From contig RSEF01000006.1 in NCBI GenBank assembly GCA_003993805.1, forward strand, positions 26,062,562-26,126,561: DNA of 64,000 nt, in the 5' to 3' direction. Position 1 is the stretch's first letter; each line of letters starts with the position of its first letter. Shown here in pieces: positions 37,561 to 49,475 of this stretch. The notes below the pieces were generated by a model. It was not told where the DNA came from. It ran no database searches and saw only the letters and a program-made list of their open reading frames with translations. The DNA comes from Himantopus leucocephalus (taxonomy: Eukaryota; Chordata; Aves; Charadriiformes; Recurvirostridae). Both the position numbers and the translations under genes were made by a program.

Positions 37561-40473
37561 TACAGCCAGATGAGCTGGAGTAGAAGATAAATGCCTGAAA
37601 TGAGCAGTTTGATGAGACCAAGATAAGAACATCCACAAATACACGAGCTATTGGCAAAGATTGCAGAGCAGAAACTAGAAATATACCCGCACGCATAAGA
37701 GAGGGTGCTGCTAACCTTTAATAAGTAATTACAGTAAATGCCAGCTATTAAGGAAGTTTTATGAATGCAAAAAACCAACGCTATGGTGCAATTTGTATGC
37801 AAATACCATCACGATAGTCCCTTTTATCCTGGAGAATGTCAGCTTCTTCAAAGTCTCGTATTAAAGCGTTGGATGTTTGTCCTCCAGTGAATCATGATTG
37901 AGTTGGAAAAGACACTCCTTTTCCCCCGTATTCAGATCCTATCACTGCCTGTCAGCTGGAAACTTTCCACCAGCACAGCTCAGCACGTGAACGCTCCCTG
38001 GTCTGCTTCTGCGCAAAGTCAGCCCAGCTCCCGCAAGGCTCGCAGCAATTCCAGCTGCTTCATTTAGCTGGTGGAGTTTACATTAAAACAGCTCAGACTG
38101 CAGCAGCCCACCACAAAGTCAACATACACCTGTGCCCTAAACTACCAGAGTACGGGCACTCTACCAGCTTAACTGTTTGCATAACCATTTTAACGTCAAA
38201 GATGTTCTGACGAGCACCAACCGGTGCTGGCCCAGACCCAAATTTGGAGTGATAACAGCCTAGAGACAGCACTTTTGGTACCCACAAGGCCAAAGCACCG
38301 AAGCTGCTCGCCTTCCAGAAGCAGTGTGGTTGATTTTAGGTATCTTCTTCCACCCCACAAGACACTGGCACCAGTAGCCAGGGTTTCCCCAGGGTCAGGG
38401 CCCACAGTGTCCTCAATTCCTGCCCTATACAAGAGCCAGCGTGGCAGCAGAGAGAGTAAAATACCCCAGGAAAAAGCATGGAGAATGTAAGCCCTCCTCC
38501 TGCACACATCACCTGTGCCTTCGCTTGCCTTGGATCGCATTCGACTCTGGATGCAGTGAGTGCAGCATGGGCTCCTTGCCCAGCTCACCAGCATCCAAAA
38601 GGCCCTAAAAAGCACTGTGAGACCTGGGAAATTCCCACAGAGATGAAGTCAGACCCTCAGCCCCAAGCCCACGGAGACTCCACCACCGGTGCCATGCAAT
38701 GATGTCACCTTTCAGCACGACGGTCCCCAAGGAACCACAACTCAGCCAGGGCAGGGCCAAGGAAGAACTATTTTCAACCCCAGTCCGGAGCTGTTCTCGC
38801 CCCAAGAATCTGAAGACTGAGCTAAGAAATAGAGATGAGGCTCAGAAGAAACATGAAACCCAAGCAGCCCTAAACAGTAAAGCTGCTTGCGGGGTGGTTG
38901 CTGCCGTGGCAGGGTGCCTTAGAGCAGTGCCGAGCACGGGGGCTGACGCAGGCTGGATGCAGGTGTGGAGTGTCTGGCTTTTTCATGAAGCAGATGTGGT
39001 TTCACGGACATCCCTCTGCCTGGCTCGTGTTTCCATTACCAATGGGGGAAACGTAACTGAGAAAAAGCCAAAACGACCCACGGGTCTCATGGACAAATGT
39101 TGCACGTACCCTAGTTTTGGAAGCAAAGCAGAGTTACAGTATGCTGGGAGGGAACAAAGTGGACAGCCCCAGCGTTTGCCAGTTCTTGTCTGTGAACAGC
39201 CACCACACAGGCAATTTAAGCAGGACACAGCAATTCCAGTTTGCATCACGATTTGCAAGCTAATTTACAGTCTAATTAAACGTACAAAGAGAGGGAAAAA
39301 AAAACAAGGGATAGAAGAGTTTTCCTTCCCTCACTGTTTTCTTTTGTGGATCTTGTTTCAGCTCTGAATAGCAATGCAAGAGGATTAATGCTGGATTAAT
39401 GCTGCTTCTTTTCAGCCATATCACATCAAATCTGTTCTGCGTGCAAGAAAAATAAACTCATTTCTAGCTCTGAATCCAGCCATACTCTCAGACTCAAAAT
39501 GGGTCCTTTCTAGTTCAGGAAACTCCACCACTACTACATCCTAAATAGGCACAGAACTTCCTCCTGGTGGAGAATTAACCGGGATGAAATCCATTTCTCT
39601 TTGCCTAATCCTGGTACTTAAACACAAATGAGAATAGCAAACAACTGCCTCGAGCCAGCCAGCAGACGTCCCTGAGAACACAGGAAGAGGAGCTCATTTG
39701 AGCATGGAGGCACCTGGCTAGATGTTTTTGCTGGCTTCCTCGCTTCAGGGGTACGGACCAGACAAGGAACAGGGCTGTGTCTGAATGACGAATCCAGTTC
39801 ATCGTGTTTACACAGGCAGAGTAAGACAATACTTAGCCTCCCATATTTTTCTCGTACATTGATGAGGTTTCAAAGTCCATGCTTCAAATTTCTATTTAGT
39901 CTCATCTTCGCCCCTCAAGATTTTTGGCATTTGCCAGCTTGGGTTTTTAAGCACTGACTTCAGGCCTTCACAGCACCCTCCTGCTAAGAAGATGCTAACA
40001 AGTCCCTCACAATAACATAAAATAAGCCAAAAGGGGAAAAACCTCCCCACTGGATTTCTTTGCATGGCCATAAGAGGCATAAAAAGGTAAAAAGTAGAAT
40101 TTGCACCCATAACTTGACTGGAGAGCTGCAGGACTGGAACGGCTGGGAGCCCTGCACCTTGGTTACAGTCCGCTTCTCAGCCTCTCGCCAGGCTTGTTTG
40201 ATTACTTCATTTAACTTCATTCTTAGGGGTGTGTGAGCAGAATATGATGGGTCTTATTCTTGCAGACATGCAATATCTGTGTTGCATTAGCAGGGCTTTG
40301 TTTGTTTTTTAACTAATATCCTGGGTCACATCAAAGACCTGTCAAGGCTCCTATCTTATCTCCAACATATCCAATAACTGGAGCTTATGGAAGGAGAATA
40401 AGAAACAGGACTAGTAAAGATTGGTCGCTTCCCTGCTACCACCTCCCAGCTTCAGGAAGCAGAACAGCAGCTT

Positions 40474-40478
40474 CTCTG
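40474..40478 (+). repeat. Target-site duplication, left copy (CTCTG)
   Basis: CTCTG lies immediately before the LTR's TG start and is repeated exactly after its CA end at 41515-41519. A 5-bp duplication is the integrase footprint of many endogenous retrovirus groups, including ERV-L. Confidence 0.85.
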
Positions 40479-40650
40479 TGTCTTGGGTTTGCATGGCAAG
40501 GTTTTGGTAGTGGGGGGCTACAAAGGTGGCTTCTGGGAGAAGCCGCTAGAAGCTTCCCCTATGTCCAATAAGAGCGAATGCCAACTGGCTCCAAGACAGA
40601 CCCACCACTGACCAAGGCGGAGCCCATCAGCGATGGTGGTAGCACCTCTG

Positions 40651-40665
40651 GGATAATATATTTAA
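40651..40665 (+). promoter_or_regulatory. TATA-like box of the LTR promoter
   Basis: The sequence ggataatatatttaag lies about 175 bp into the LTR, followed by a purine-rich stretch. It is the probable core promoter marking the U3/R boundary. Activity today is unknown. Confidence 0.5.
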
Positions 40666-40785
40666 GAAGGGGGAAAAAAGCCTGAGCAATGGTAGCTGAA
40701 GAGAGGAGTGAGAAATGTGAGAGAAACAGCCCTGCAGACACCAACGTCAGTGAAGAAGGAGGGGGAAGAGGTGCTCCAGGCACCG

Positions 40786-41115
40786 GAGCAGAGATTCCCC
40801 TGCAGTCTGTGGAGGTCCACAGTGGAGCAGATATCCACCTGCAGCCCATGGAAGACCCCACGCCAGAGCAGATGGATGCCCGAAGGAGACTGTGACCCCA
40901 TGGGAAGCCCACGCTGGAGCAGGCTCCTGGCAGGATCTGTGGCCCCATGGAGAGAGGGGCGCACACTGCAGCAGGTTTGCTGGCAGGATTTGTGACCCCG
41001 TGGGAGACACGTTGGAGCAGTCTATTCCTGAAGGACTGCACCCCGTGGAAGGGACCCACACTGGAACAGTTCATGGAGAACTGGCTCCCGTGGAAGGGAC
41101 CCCATGCTGGAGCAG
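40786..41115 (+). repeat. Imperfect tandem repeats inside the LTR
   Basis: A recurring word ctggagcag (with variants ccggagcag, agtggagcag, ctgcagcag, ctggaacag) appears about eight times at 40-57 bp spacing, usually after a ccatggaag/ccgtgggag word. This internal tandem array is typical for this LTR family. It explains the long open frames on both strands, since the unit keeps stops rare. Confidence 0.8.
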
Positions 41116-41335
41116 GGGCAGAGTGTGAGGAGTCCTCTCCTTGAGGAGGAAAGAGCGGCAGAGACAAGGTGTGACGAACTGACTGCAACCCCCATTCTCC
41201 ATTCCCCTGCCCCACTGCGGGGAAGGAGGAAGACAACTCAGGAGCGAAGTTAAAACCAGGAAGAAGGGAGGGGTGGAAGGAAGGTGCTTTAAGATTTGGT
41301 TTTATTTCTTATTATCCTATTGTGATTTGATTGGT

Positions 41336-41341
41336 AATAAA
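41336..41341 (+). terminator. Polyadenylation signal AATAAA of the LTR
   Basis: AATAAA follows a T-rich, AT-rich stretch (tttggttttatttcttatta) in the last third of the LTR, where the R region ends in retroviral LTRs. It could act as a plus-strand polyadenylation site, antisense to SH3PXD2A. Confidence 0.6.
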
Positions 41342-41514
41342 TTTCCCCAAGTCTGTTTTGCCTGTGATGGTAATTAGTGAATGATCTCTCCCTGTCCTAT
41401 CTCGGCCCATGAGGCTTTCCATTATATTTTTCTCTTCCCTGTCCAGCTGAGCAGGGGGAGTGACAGAGCAGCTTTGGTGGGTACCTGGCATCCAGCCAGG
41501 GTCAATCCACCACA

Positions 41515-41519
41515 CTCTG
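41515..41519 (+). repeat. Target-site duplication, right copy (CTCTG)
   Basis: This is an exact match to 40474-40478 on the other side of the LTR, which fixes both LTR ends to the base. Confidence 0.85.
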
Positions 41520-42504
41520 CAAGGAAAGAGCAGACAAGGGAAGTGGACAATATCTACCTATTAGATTCACGTATGTGCATGAGCGAGACAGAGCGTCTGT
41601 GGCACAACGTGGACCTGTATTCTGTTTCCAGTCTGTTTCTATCCACCTGCATTTACTTTCCATGTGTGATGGAACTATTTGTGAAACAGAATAACCACAG
41701 GACTGAGTTTCTGCCATTTAAGAGTTGACAGACGATTAGAAAACACAACATCTAAGCCTACAGAGCATTCGAATAGCAGAGTGACAAACGTAAAATGGAA
41801 ATAAGAACATACAGGCTCTCTGTGAAACCTGGCTCCCTCATGGCCTTCTCAAATGCTCCACCTGGGTCTGAAAGAGGCTGTCTATGGCAAGCAAATGAAA
41901 ATAATCCAGCTGCACTTGAAGTTAAAAAGTTTTCAGCTTATTGCCTCTTAAATCTGGATCCCACTTGAATTATAAACTATTTTAACTCAGTGCTTGTGTC
42001 TTTCTCCCCAGAAGGTGATCGGTGTTTCATGAGGACCGCAAAGTATGAGAATGTCCTGGTGAAAGAGAGAAACTCCTTTCAAAAAAGGAAAGAGAACTGG
42101 GAAAAGCAACAATCAACACACAAAATAGATCCTCTCATATTTGAATTTCAAGTCCTTTGAGTAAGTTTCACTGAAAGATTTTGAATACAAAAATTGCATT
42201 GATTTCACTAAATTGGTTTTAGAAACGGATTTGTCGTTGAAGTTGTTCTGAAAAGAAACATATCAACCCTGAAGAGTCTGGCTCAACGTAGAAGTCCTCA
42301 GTGCTAGTGCTGGATGTGGAAGTGCAGTGGAGGTCCCTCTAGCCAGTCACTTCTCATCTCTTAGAGCCATTGTGACAACTGCACAGTAGAGGACAGATGC
42401 AAAAGACACATGGCACTTAAAAAATCTATTATTTAAAAATTATTTTAAATTATTATTATTAAAATATGCCTTTATTCTCTCCAGAGGAACAGATTTTAAA
42501 AATG

Positions 42505-42772
42505 GAATCATAGAATGGTTTAGGTTGGCAGGGACCTTGAAGATCGTCAAGTTCCAACCCCCCTGCCATGGGNNNNNNNNNNNNNNNNNNNNNNNNNNNN
42601 NNNNNNNNNNNNNNNNNNNNNNNNNNNNNNNNNNNNNNNNNNNNNNNNNNNNNNNNNNNNNNNNNNNNNNNNTGCGATCACACATTGCCGGCTCATGTTG
42701 AGCTTCTCATCAATCTGCACACCCAGGTCCTTCTCCTCAGGGCTGCTCTCAATCCAGATTTTTGCTGAATCA
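42505..42772 (-). mobile_element. CR1 LINE fragment interrupted by an assembly gap, minus orientation
   Basis: The left part (42505-42572) is gaatcatagaatggtttagg followed by ttccaacccccctgcca, the inverted CR1 3' terminus. After 100 N, the right part (42673 to about 42772) reads cacattgccggctcatgttg, then gctgctctcaatccagattt, which matches CR1 sequence several hundred bases further from the 3' end. Both parts have the same orientation, so they are probably one element with its middle lost from the assembly. The right end is approximate. Confidence 0.88.
42573..42672. other. Assembly gap (100 N)
   Basis: Exactly 100 N characters form the usual placeholder for a gap of unknown size. Because the flanks are separate parts of CR1, the true missing sequence is probably several hundred bases of CR1 rather than 100. 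Open frames crossing it are meaningless. Confidence 0.97.
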
Positions 42773-43004
42773 AAGCTGGCTTCATCCTGCTTCCACTGAA
42801 ATTAATTTTAATAAGTATTGAGACCAGCTAAGAGTTCCTTTAAAATCCCTCCTCCTTCTAGCTTCAGCTATAGGAGATCACTCTGCTGTGCGGTCGGTGA
42901 TGGCACCATTCAGATGAGGGTAATGTCTGTGAATTAAACCCAGCCCTGGTCCCACATAGGTAAAACCTGCATAATGGCATTTGACTGCCATTACAGAGTC
43001 ATCA

Positions 43005-43070
43005 GACCCATGGAAGCCAATGGGAAGAGTTTCATTCCCTTCACAGTGCTGAATCAAACCTCACGTGAAA
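43005..43070. repeat. Possible old amniote interspersed repeat fragment
   Basis: The stretch agacccatggaagccaatgg, then gaagagtttcattcccttca, then cagtgctgaatc resembles 'cccattgaagtcaatgggagttttgccattgacttcagtggg'-type dispersed amniote DNA. It is highly diverged; low certainty and family unnamed. Confidence 0.28.
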
Positions 43071-46000
43071 GTGTGATTGCTAAAACATCAGAAGGATGCT
43101 GCCAAATCAGAGAGACTGAAGAGAGAAGCAGCTGAACTGATTCTGGCACAAGAAGAATTGGGGGATGTTCAAAATAGGATGAGTAGAGCTCTGCTCATAT
43201 TTCAGGCAACTGGATTTTTGTCATTGAGTGCCCTGCGGCCAGGGATACAGGAATAGCTTGGTCAAATGAGAACTAACAAGAACCTGCTTGCTACTGCGTT
43301 AAATGCATCAAGATTGACGAGACACAGAGAGAAAATATGATCCAGAAATCACTGTTTTCCTGTTAACACCAAATCTCACACACCTTTGCACAGTTATTTA
43401 TGCCTGTGGGAGATCTCTCCAAGTACCTTTCTTTCTGCTCTGAGAACGAGGGCCCATCTATGTTGTACCAGTGGGGTTGTACTGATGTGTCTTCCCAGCT
43501 ATGGAGCACGTATACAGTGCTTAGACCATACACAGCCTGTGGCCGCACAAAGACACAGCACACCATGATATTGCTGACCCTGTTTGATGTACGGGCACAG
43601 AGAAGATTATTTCACACTGTAGGTGTGTAGCTTTACTTACAAAAGTGACAAAAACTCCCTGCGCAGTCAGCCTCACAACTGCAAAGAGGCATTGCTAAAA
43701 CTAACCTCCCTTTCGGTTTCTCACGTTCGGGATTCCTGCTCTGCACCAACACTTGCATGTAGTTTATATTAGCATGCAAATCTTCCGGCTTTGATTTGTA
43801 ACCTTACATATGACCCCCAGATGCAATGTTGGAAAAGCAAAGCAAGGGCCTGGGAAAGGGAGCAAAACTCCTCCAGGCCCTTCCAGAACAATGACAAAGC
43901 TCTGGGACATTCTTAGTCCAAATAATGGCAATTCTCCTGGGATTTTGCCATAGAATAGTGGGATTATTTTTTTCTTCTCATTTTGAGTAGAGGGAAACAA
44001 AAAGTTCATGTAAACCAAGAGACCCTCAGATTCACAAAGACAGACCTGAGGGGTACAGTACTTCGAGTGTGATCTACAATCCCTGACAAAAAGCAACTCT
44101 GAAAAACTCTTCTAATTTCTGTACAGTTTGTGGAACTGCATTTTTCGTGCACGACTGAAGGATAAAACTTGAGGTGAAATCCATTGGATCAACCAGCAAA
44201 ACATCACAAAACTGCCCATATAACATGCTGACAGATGACCATTTGCATTTTAACTGCAAAATGCTAGAAGAGTGACAGAAAAACGGACCTATCCTCAAAA
44301 TGTAAACACCACTCAAACAAACATGCAATGCATGTAGATCTTTGATTATACTGCATGACCATACATATGTAAGACTGAAAGTACTTGTTCTCTACGGGAC
44401 AACCCTGACAATGTGAAACCAACTCTTGGAAAGAACGGAACAAAATTCCCCAACCCCAGAAAGATGCAATGCTGAGGTCACTGGGAAAAATGTCTTTCGT
44501 TGCAGTGATCTTTGATTTCAGGTTGAGGAGAAATCAAAGTTTCTTGTGGGGAGAAGAGTGAAAGAAGAAAATGATTGTGTGTCCTAGTCTTGCAAAGAAC
44601 ACCCGAATTTCTCTGCAAAATGCCAAAAAGGAGGCAAATGTGGAAAACCCTCCTTATTCCCCTCAGTGCTTCTGGCCAAGGCAGAAAAACTGATGCAAGA
44701 GTCCAGCATGGGACAGATAGCCCCTGTCAGGGCACTGCACTGAATTAAACACAAAATTACCTTCTTCCTGTGGAACTTCAGGGTTTTCAGGAAGATACTC
44801 AGCCAAATCCTTGCACCCTCAATCACTGCCTCTTTGCTAAGTTGAACTATTGTCTCTGCTCTTTCCTTCCCTCCTACTCTTCTCACAATCATCCTCCTTT
44901 TCCCTCCTTTTCCCACGCTTGGCTTCCTGCCTTTCCACTTGCAGGAACACCCTCTCCCATCCCAGACGCACAGGACTATCACGGACACCGTAAACCCATC
45001 CCTCTCCAACTCTGCAATTTGCAGCCATCTGCAGTGTGGGCCACACACAGGCAGAAACACACGCAGCCATCTTCACCAGTTTCCAGATGGCGTTTGTTTG
45101 GCACACCGGGCTGCGGGTTCTGCGGAGGGGCGAGCTTTCCTCTGCTTTGCTGGGATACAGGGATACGAAGGTTTTTTCAGCCTGGAGCAATACTGTGCTT
45201 TGGGCATTTCTGCTCAAAACATCGCTCCCCCTTTGAAACCTGCAAATATAAGGACCTTACAGCAGTAAAATATATTTAACTGCTGGGCACAGGGATAGCT
45301 GCTGGACAGAACAGTCACAATGTCTGACTTTGTGTCCCCAGCTGAGGAGTCGGAAGATGAGTCTCCAGGCTGTACTGCAGCCAGAGGAGAAAGTCCCCAA
45401 GCTGTGCTCCTGACCTGCGCTGCCCAGTGAACCAGCCCGCTTCTCCCCAGACTCTACAGGAGGCAAAGGAGATGGGCCCCTAAAAAGATGTAAAATTTGG
45501 GGGTGCAGCTGTCATCAGTAGCTCCAACTATACTGCCAAAGGACACAACCATCAAATCAGCCCTCAAGCCTGGCTCATGCACTGGCACAAGCCATTGCCT
45601 TAGCTCCCTGCCAGAAGCCGGGATCCTTTCGGTGGCTGGGATGAAGAAAATCCCTGGGGATTTTTAATCACCCTGGGCTGGGATTTGTCACTTGCACAGC
45701 CTCGCCCCCAGCAAACTCGGCATGTCCTCTGGAGATACACGCTGCCGTTTGGTAATGCACTTTCTGTCAGAGCTGTCAGGGGTGCAAGTGATGGCAACCA
45801 CACTAATTCCTTCCCGTTTACCTATCACAACCCAGCCACAAGCCACACATACCCTGAGAGTTACTCATTTTTGGAAGGAGACTGTGCGGCTCAAGTCAGC
45901 ATGTGTCACCTTAGAAATAAGCCTTTTAGGGCCATGCCTATATTATATGTTCTATCGAAACCAGTAATAAAATATGAATCAGCAAAATGACTGTATGCGT

Positions 46001-47686
46001 TTACATTTCTGTCAAATTCAGGGTTTACAGTACCTTGGAACAATAAACAAACCTCTTCCTTTCAATCCCCAGGCCTGAATATTCTCCCACTTTTAGCCAC
46101 TTAAGGGAATTATTAATGTTCCATGGAGAGAAACTCTATTAAAACTGCTTAAGTGACCACCCAAAGCCCAGCAAAATTACTGTCTGTAACAGCAGGCTTT
46201 CAAGAACTAATACAGCTGTACTCGACACATGCAGCATCTGGAGACAGCAGGAATTTGCTACGCAGGGTTTCAGGAAAAAGTCCTAGTTCTATGCATCCCA
46301 AAGTCAGGATCTCAAACTGGTGAAAGCTACTCATTTCAGATCCCTCTCTAAGTACATGGCTAGGGTAGACATCTGTCTCTGCAGGTGCCTCTTCCTCTGC
46401 CTGCAGGAGGATCCTATCCCAGACAGATATCTAATGTCTACAAGACTGAAGTTAAGGTAGATGTACAGTAAGGAAAAGGGCTACATGGTGCTGACATGCC
46501 CAAATTGACGCTGACCTGTGTCTCCTCCATGATGCAGCACCACCAGTCCATACCGTTCCACAAAGCAGCTTCTCTGGGTCAGCCCCACACCCACATCTTT
46601 GCAGGGCACGCTAGCACTGGCACAGCATCTTTTGGACGCAGCTGCTCTGCTTGATGGGACTTCTGAGCACCATACATCTCTGTCACAGCCACTGGGTCCA
46701 ACAGAGAGTGATGTAACTCTTCCAAGTGCCAGACCCTTTTAAAAAATTAGGATCTGACTCCAATCCTCATTCAGAGGATTCAAGGTTTTTAACCTGGGTC
46801 CCCAGAGTGATTTTAAATTCCAATTTATGAAGCGCTAACACCGGAAGGAGCTGGAGGCACCACTGTAATTTACCATGAAGCAGATATGCAAAGATAATAA
46901 CCCTGACAGCAGGCCAGGCCTGACTGCCAGAGCACCAACGGCACGGGCACAGCATGGATCAAAGTGAGCTCCTGCATTTAGTGACCTCGGACAAGCAGTA
47001 ACTTGTGCTCATGGAGCCCGGGAAGAGGACAGGCATTTTTTTAAGAGATGCTTCCTCTTCGACTTGGCTCAGCTGCCGGCTTTAGAGCAGTGCTCTGGCC
47101 ATGCAGCTGCTTTGCCAACACAGGCACAGGCATATGATGGGGCTGATGGGTTGGACTGCTTGGCTGAAGGGCACAGAAACGTTTTGCCACTCTGTAGGTG
47201 TCCTGAGAGACAGACAAGCAAGCAACAACTGTTGTCCCACCCAAGGGCAGCAAATGGGTTACTCCATCCCTGAAGTGAGCTGCAGGACGAATGCATCTCC
47301 TGCCAAGCACTTCGTTAATAATGATCTGATTTGAAAATCCTTTCCCTAAGCGTTTGCTCTTACAGAGCAGATTTGAAGAAGATGACTAAGATAAAAGATG
47401 GATGTGCTCAACAGCTTCTTGACCCATTTGAGGCTTCAAACCTTGCTTGCAGCTCCCAGGCATCAACCCTTCCTGCCTCAAATGTTTCCAGCAGGCAACA
47501 GGAGCAGTGCAGACAACTTCCAAAGTACCTAACACTTTTTTTGCTAGGACCAGGGATCTGCTTACAGGTAAGGGTACACCAAAGCCAGCTTGGGTTAGGG
47601 AGATGCAAGGCCTGCCCAAAACAGCCACAGCTTTGGCTGCCAAAGTGAAAGACAAAATAAAAAGCAGCAGAGGGAGAGCCAAGCCC

Positions 47687-47714
47687 TGCAGCCACCTCCA
47701 TGCAGCCACCTCCA
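47687..47714. repeat. Two tandem copies of a 14-bp unit
   Basis: The word tgcagccacctcca occurs twice in direct succession. It is a minor tandem duplication in intronic DNA with no further meaning seen. Confidence 0.85.
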
Positions 47715-48571
47715 CTTGAGGGCTGAGCTGGCCAGGGGGCAAGCTGAGCTGAAATCATTCACGCTACGTGTGCAGGGCATGAAGCAGTCGGCTGAATGCC
47801 ACGAAATGCATGAGGTGTGAATTACGGCATCATAACTCACGGCTTGAAGTGTCTCATTGCAAAACAGCTCAGGGCAGAGCTAGGATTTTTTTTCAGTGTT
47901 GTAATTCCCCTGCCTCTCTTCTCTCCCCCACAACCGTCCTTTGAGTAGAGATATGTCCAAAGAGGATCAAATCTCACCCTCCTCAGCCCTGTGAAACGTG
48001 AGCAAAACTAGCAGGGCTTGGCCCACTGTGCCTTTTCTTAAGGCTTCAATAACTTTAAATTAATACTCTTCAAATATAAACCACTTGTTGACTTGGAACA
48101 ACACGAAGACAGACATAAAATCTCATGATTTACAGACGGGCGCTATCAACGGGCTCTGGTAAGAGCCACAGCATCCCGTGCGCTAGCAGAGTGCTTCCCT
48201 TTCCACCTGCCCCCGTGCACCGCTCTGCACCAGGAGCAGATGGGCTGCCATGCAAATCGAGGCAAGGTGCAAAGGAAGGTCTCCAGGCTCAAGCCCCATG
48301 ATCTCCACGGGCCCAACTCTGTTTGCAGCCAACTGGTGTGAGCTGTCTCTCCACTGGGAGATCCCCGGGTAAAAATAAACCCTTGCCCACACACCAGCAG
48401 ATGCAGACTGTTAAATGAGAGGGGCTGCCCTCAGCAATGCCACCGGGTCACTTGCTCCAGGATTTGCCCCGGTCTGCCTCAGGCAGAAGGAATGGACATC
48501 CTGGACGCCCCCTGGGCACAGTGATGGCGCGATTCGTCACTCTGGAGGCCAGTGAGATAGTTTCCAAGGTT

Positions 48572-48600
48572 AAAAAAGAAAAAAAAAAAAAAAGAAATAA
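48572..48600. repeat. A-rich tract including A15
   Basis: Six A, one G and then 15 A followed by gaaataaa form an A-rich tract. The sequence to its left is not recognised as a SINE or a processed transcript, so a retropseudogene tail is not supported. Confidence 0.85.
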
Positions 48601-49424
48601 AATCTGAGGCAGAGATCTGCTCCCAGGTCAACCAAATCCCACTGGAAGCAGCAAGCAGGGAGGAAGTCTCCCACAAGACACATCAAACCCTGTCTGACAC
48701 AGCCACCATGGCTGCTCTCATTTGAGGGAAGAGACAAAAATCAGACAAAATGAAGGCTGGAGCTCTTCCAGATGAGAAAGCCACAGGCTCGGGTGCCAGA
48801 GACACACCATTAGGTTCCCACAGTCTCTCCTCTGTGTTAATCACCCAAATTGCTCTTGAGGGTAAGCAAAAGAGGCCAGTTGGAGAACTGACCGGTAGTT
48901 TTAGCAGAGGATAACCACCAGCCCTGAGACATAGTTGACCACAGGGCAAAACCACTGCTCCCATCAGCATTCTCCAGGAGTGTCTCAGCAAACCCAGGAC
49001 CGCCCTGGATGGGATAGGCAAGAGCAAAACCTGGGCCCGCATGCCTGGGACCCACGTTGTCTGTGCTCCAGAGAAGGAGATTTCTGCTTCCCCGAGCTGC
49101 CTGTGAGGCTTCTCCACCAGCAACACAAAGACAGCCAAAAAGTTCCTCATGGCTTGTAAACACAGAGGCAAGTCTCACCTGATGGTGAGATGGTGGCCCG
49201 TTCTTCACAGGCACAAAAAAGATCTCCCCAGCAACCATCCCTTTTCTAAACACTGAGATGATGAGTGTTTTGCTTTGGTCCTGTGGATAAATGTCATCTC
49301 CTCAGGAGAGGAAATCTTCCTAGAAAGCACAGGGCAGAGACTGAACAGTCTACAGAGATCACAACAGTGATCCCTTGGAGACTCAGCCTGCCAAGGCACG
49401 GAAGGACATGCTATGCTTCAAGAA

Positions 49425-49475
49425 AGGGCCTAAATTCCAGAGATTTCAATGGGATTTAAGCCTACACTTAACTTT
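49425..49475. repeat. Possible old amniote interspersed repeat fragment
   Basis: The words aattccagagatttcaatgg and gatttaagcctacactt resemble the dispersed amniote phrase 'tttcaatgggatttaggctcctaa'. It is short and diverged, based on memory of the motif only. Confidence 0.35.

Larger units (their letters stand above)
40479..41514 (+). mobile_element. Solo LTR of an avian endogenous retrovirus (ERV-L-like), about 1.04 kb
   Basis: The element starts TGTCTTGGGTTTGCATGG and ends CAGCCAGGGTCAATCCACCACA-like within the last 22 bases, with TG...CA termini and perfect 5-bp duplications (CTCTG) on both sides. It has a TATA-like box near 40653 and AATAAA at 41336. No gag, pol or env sequence, primer-binding site or second LTR flanks it, so it is a solo LTR left by recombination between the LTRs. 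I recognise it as a high-copy bird LTR, probably of a TguERVL/TguLTR type, but the exact family name is uncertain. Open frames inside it, including one of 225 codons on the minus strand, come from internal GC-rich repeats and are not genes. It is in sense-opposite orientation to SH3PXD2A. Confidence 0.92.

Noticed and set aside
40559..41236. 225-codon minus-strand frame inside the LTR
   Set aside because: It lies wholly in LTR tandem repeats and is not retroviral gag, pol or env.
42440..42768. Open frames spanning the N run
   Set aside because: Created by unknown bases; meaningless.
44584..45279. Overlapping open frames of 158, 126 and 169 codons on both strands
   Set aside because: Mutually overlapping low-complexity frames in pyrimidine-rich sequence; no homology recognised.
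48572..48600. A-rich tract as the tail of a retropseudogene
   Set aside because: Adjacent sequence shows no transcript-like body or target duplications.
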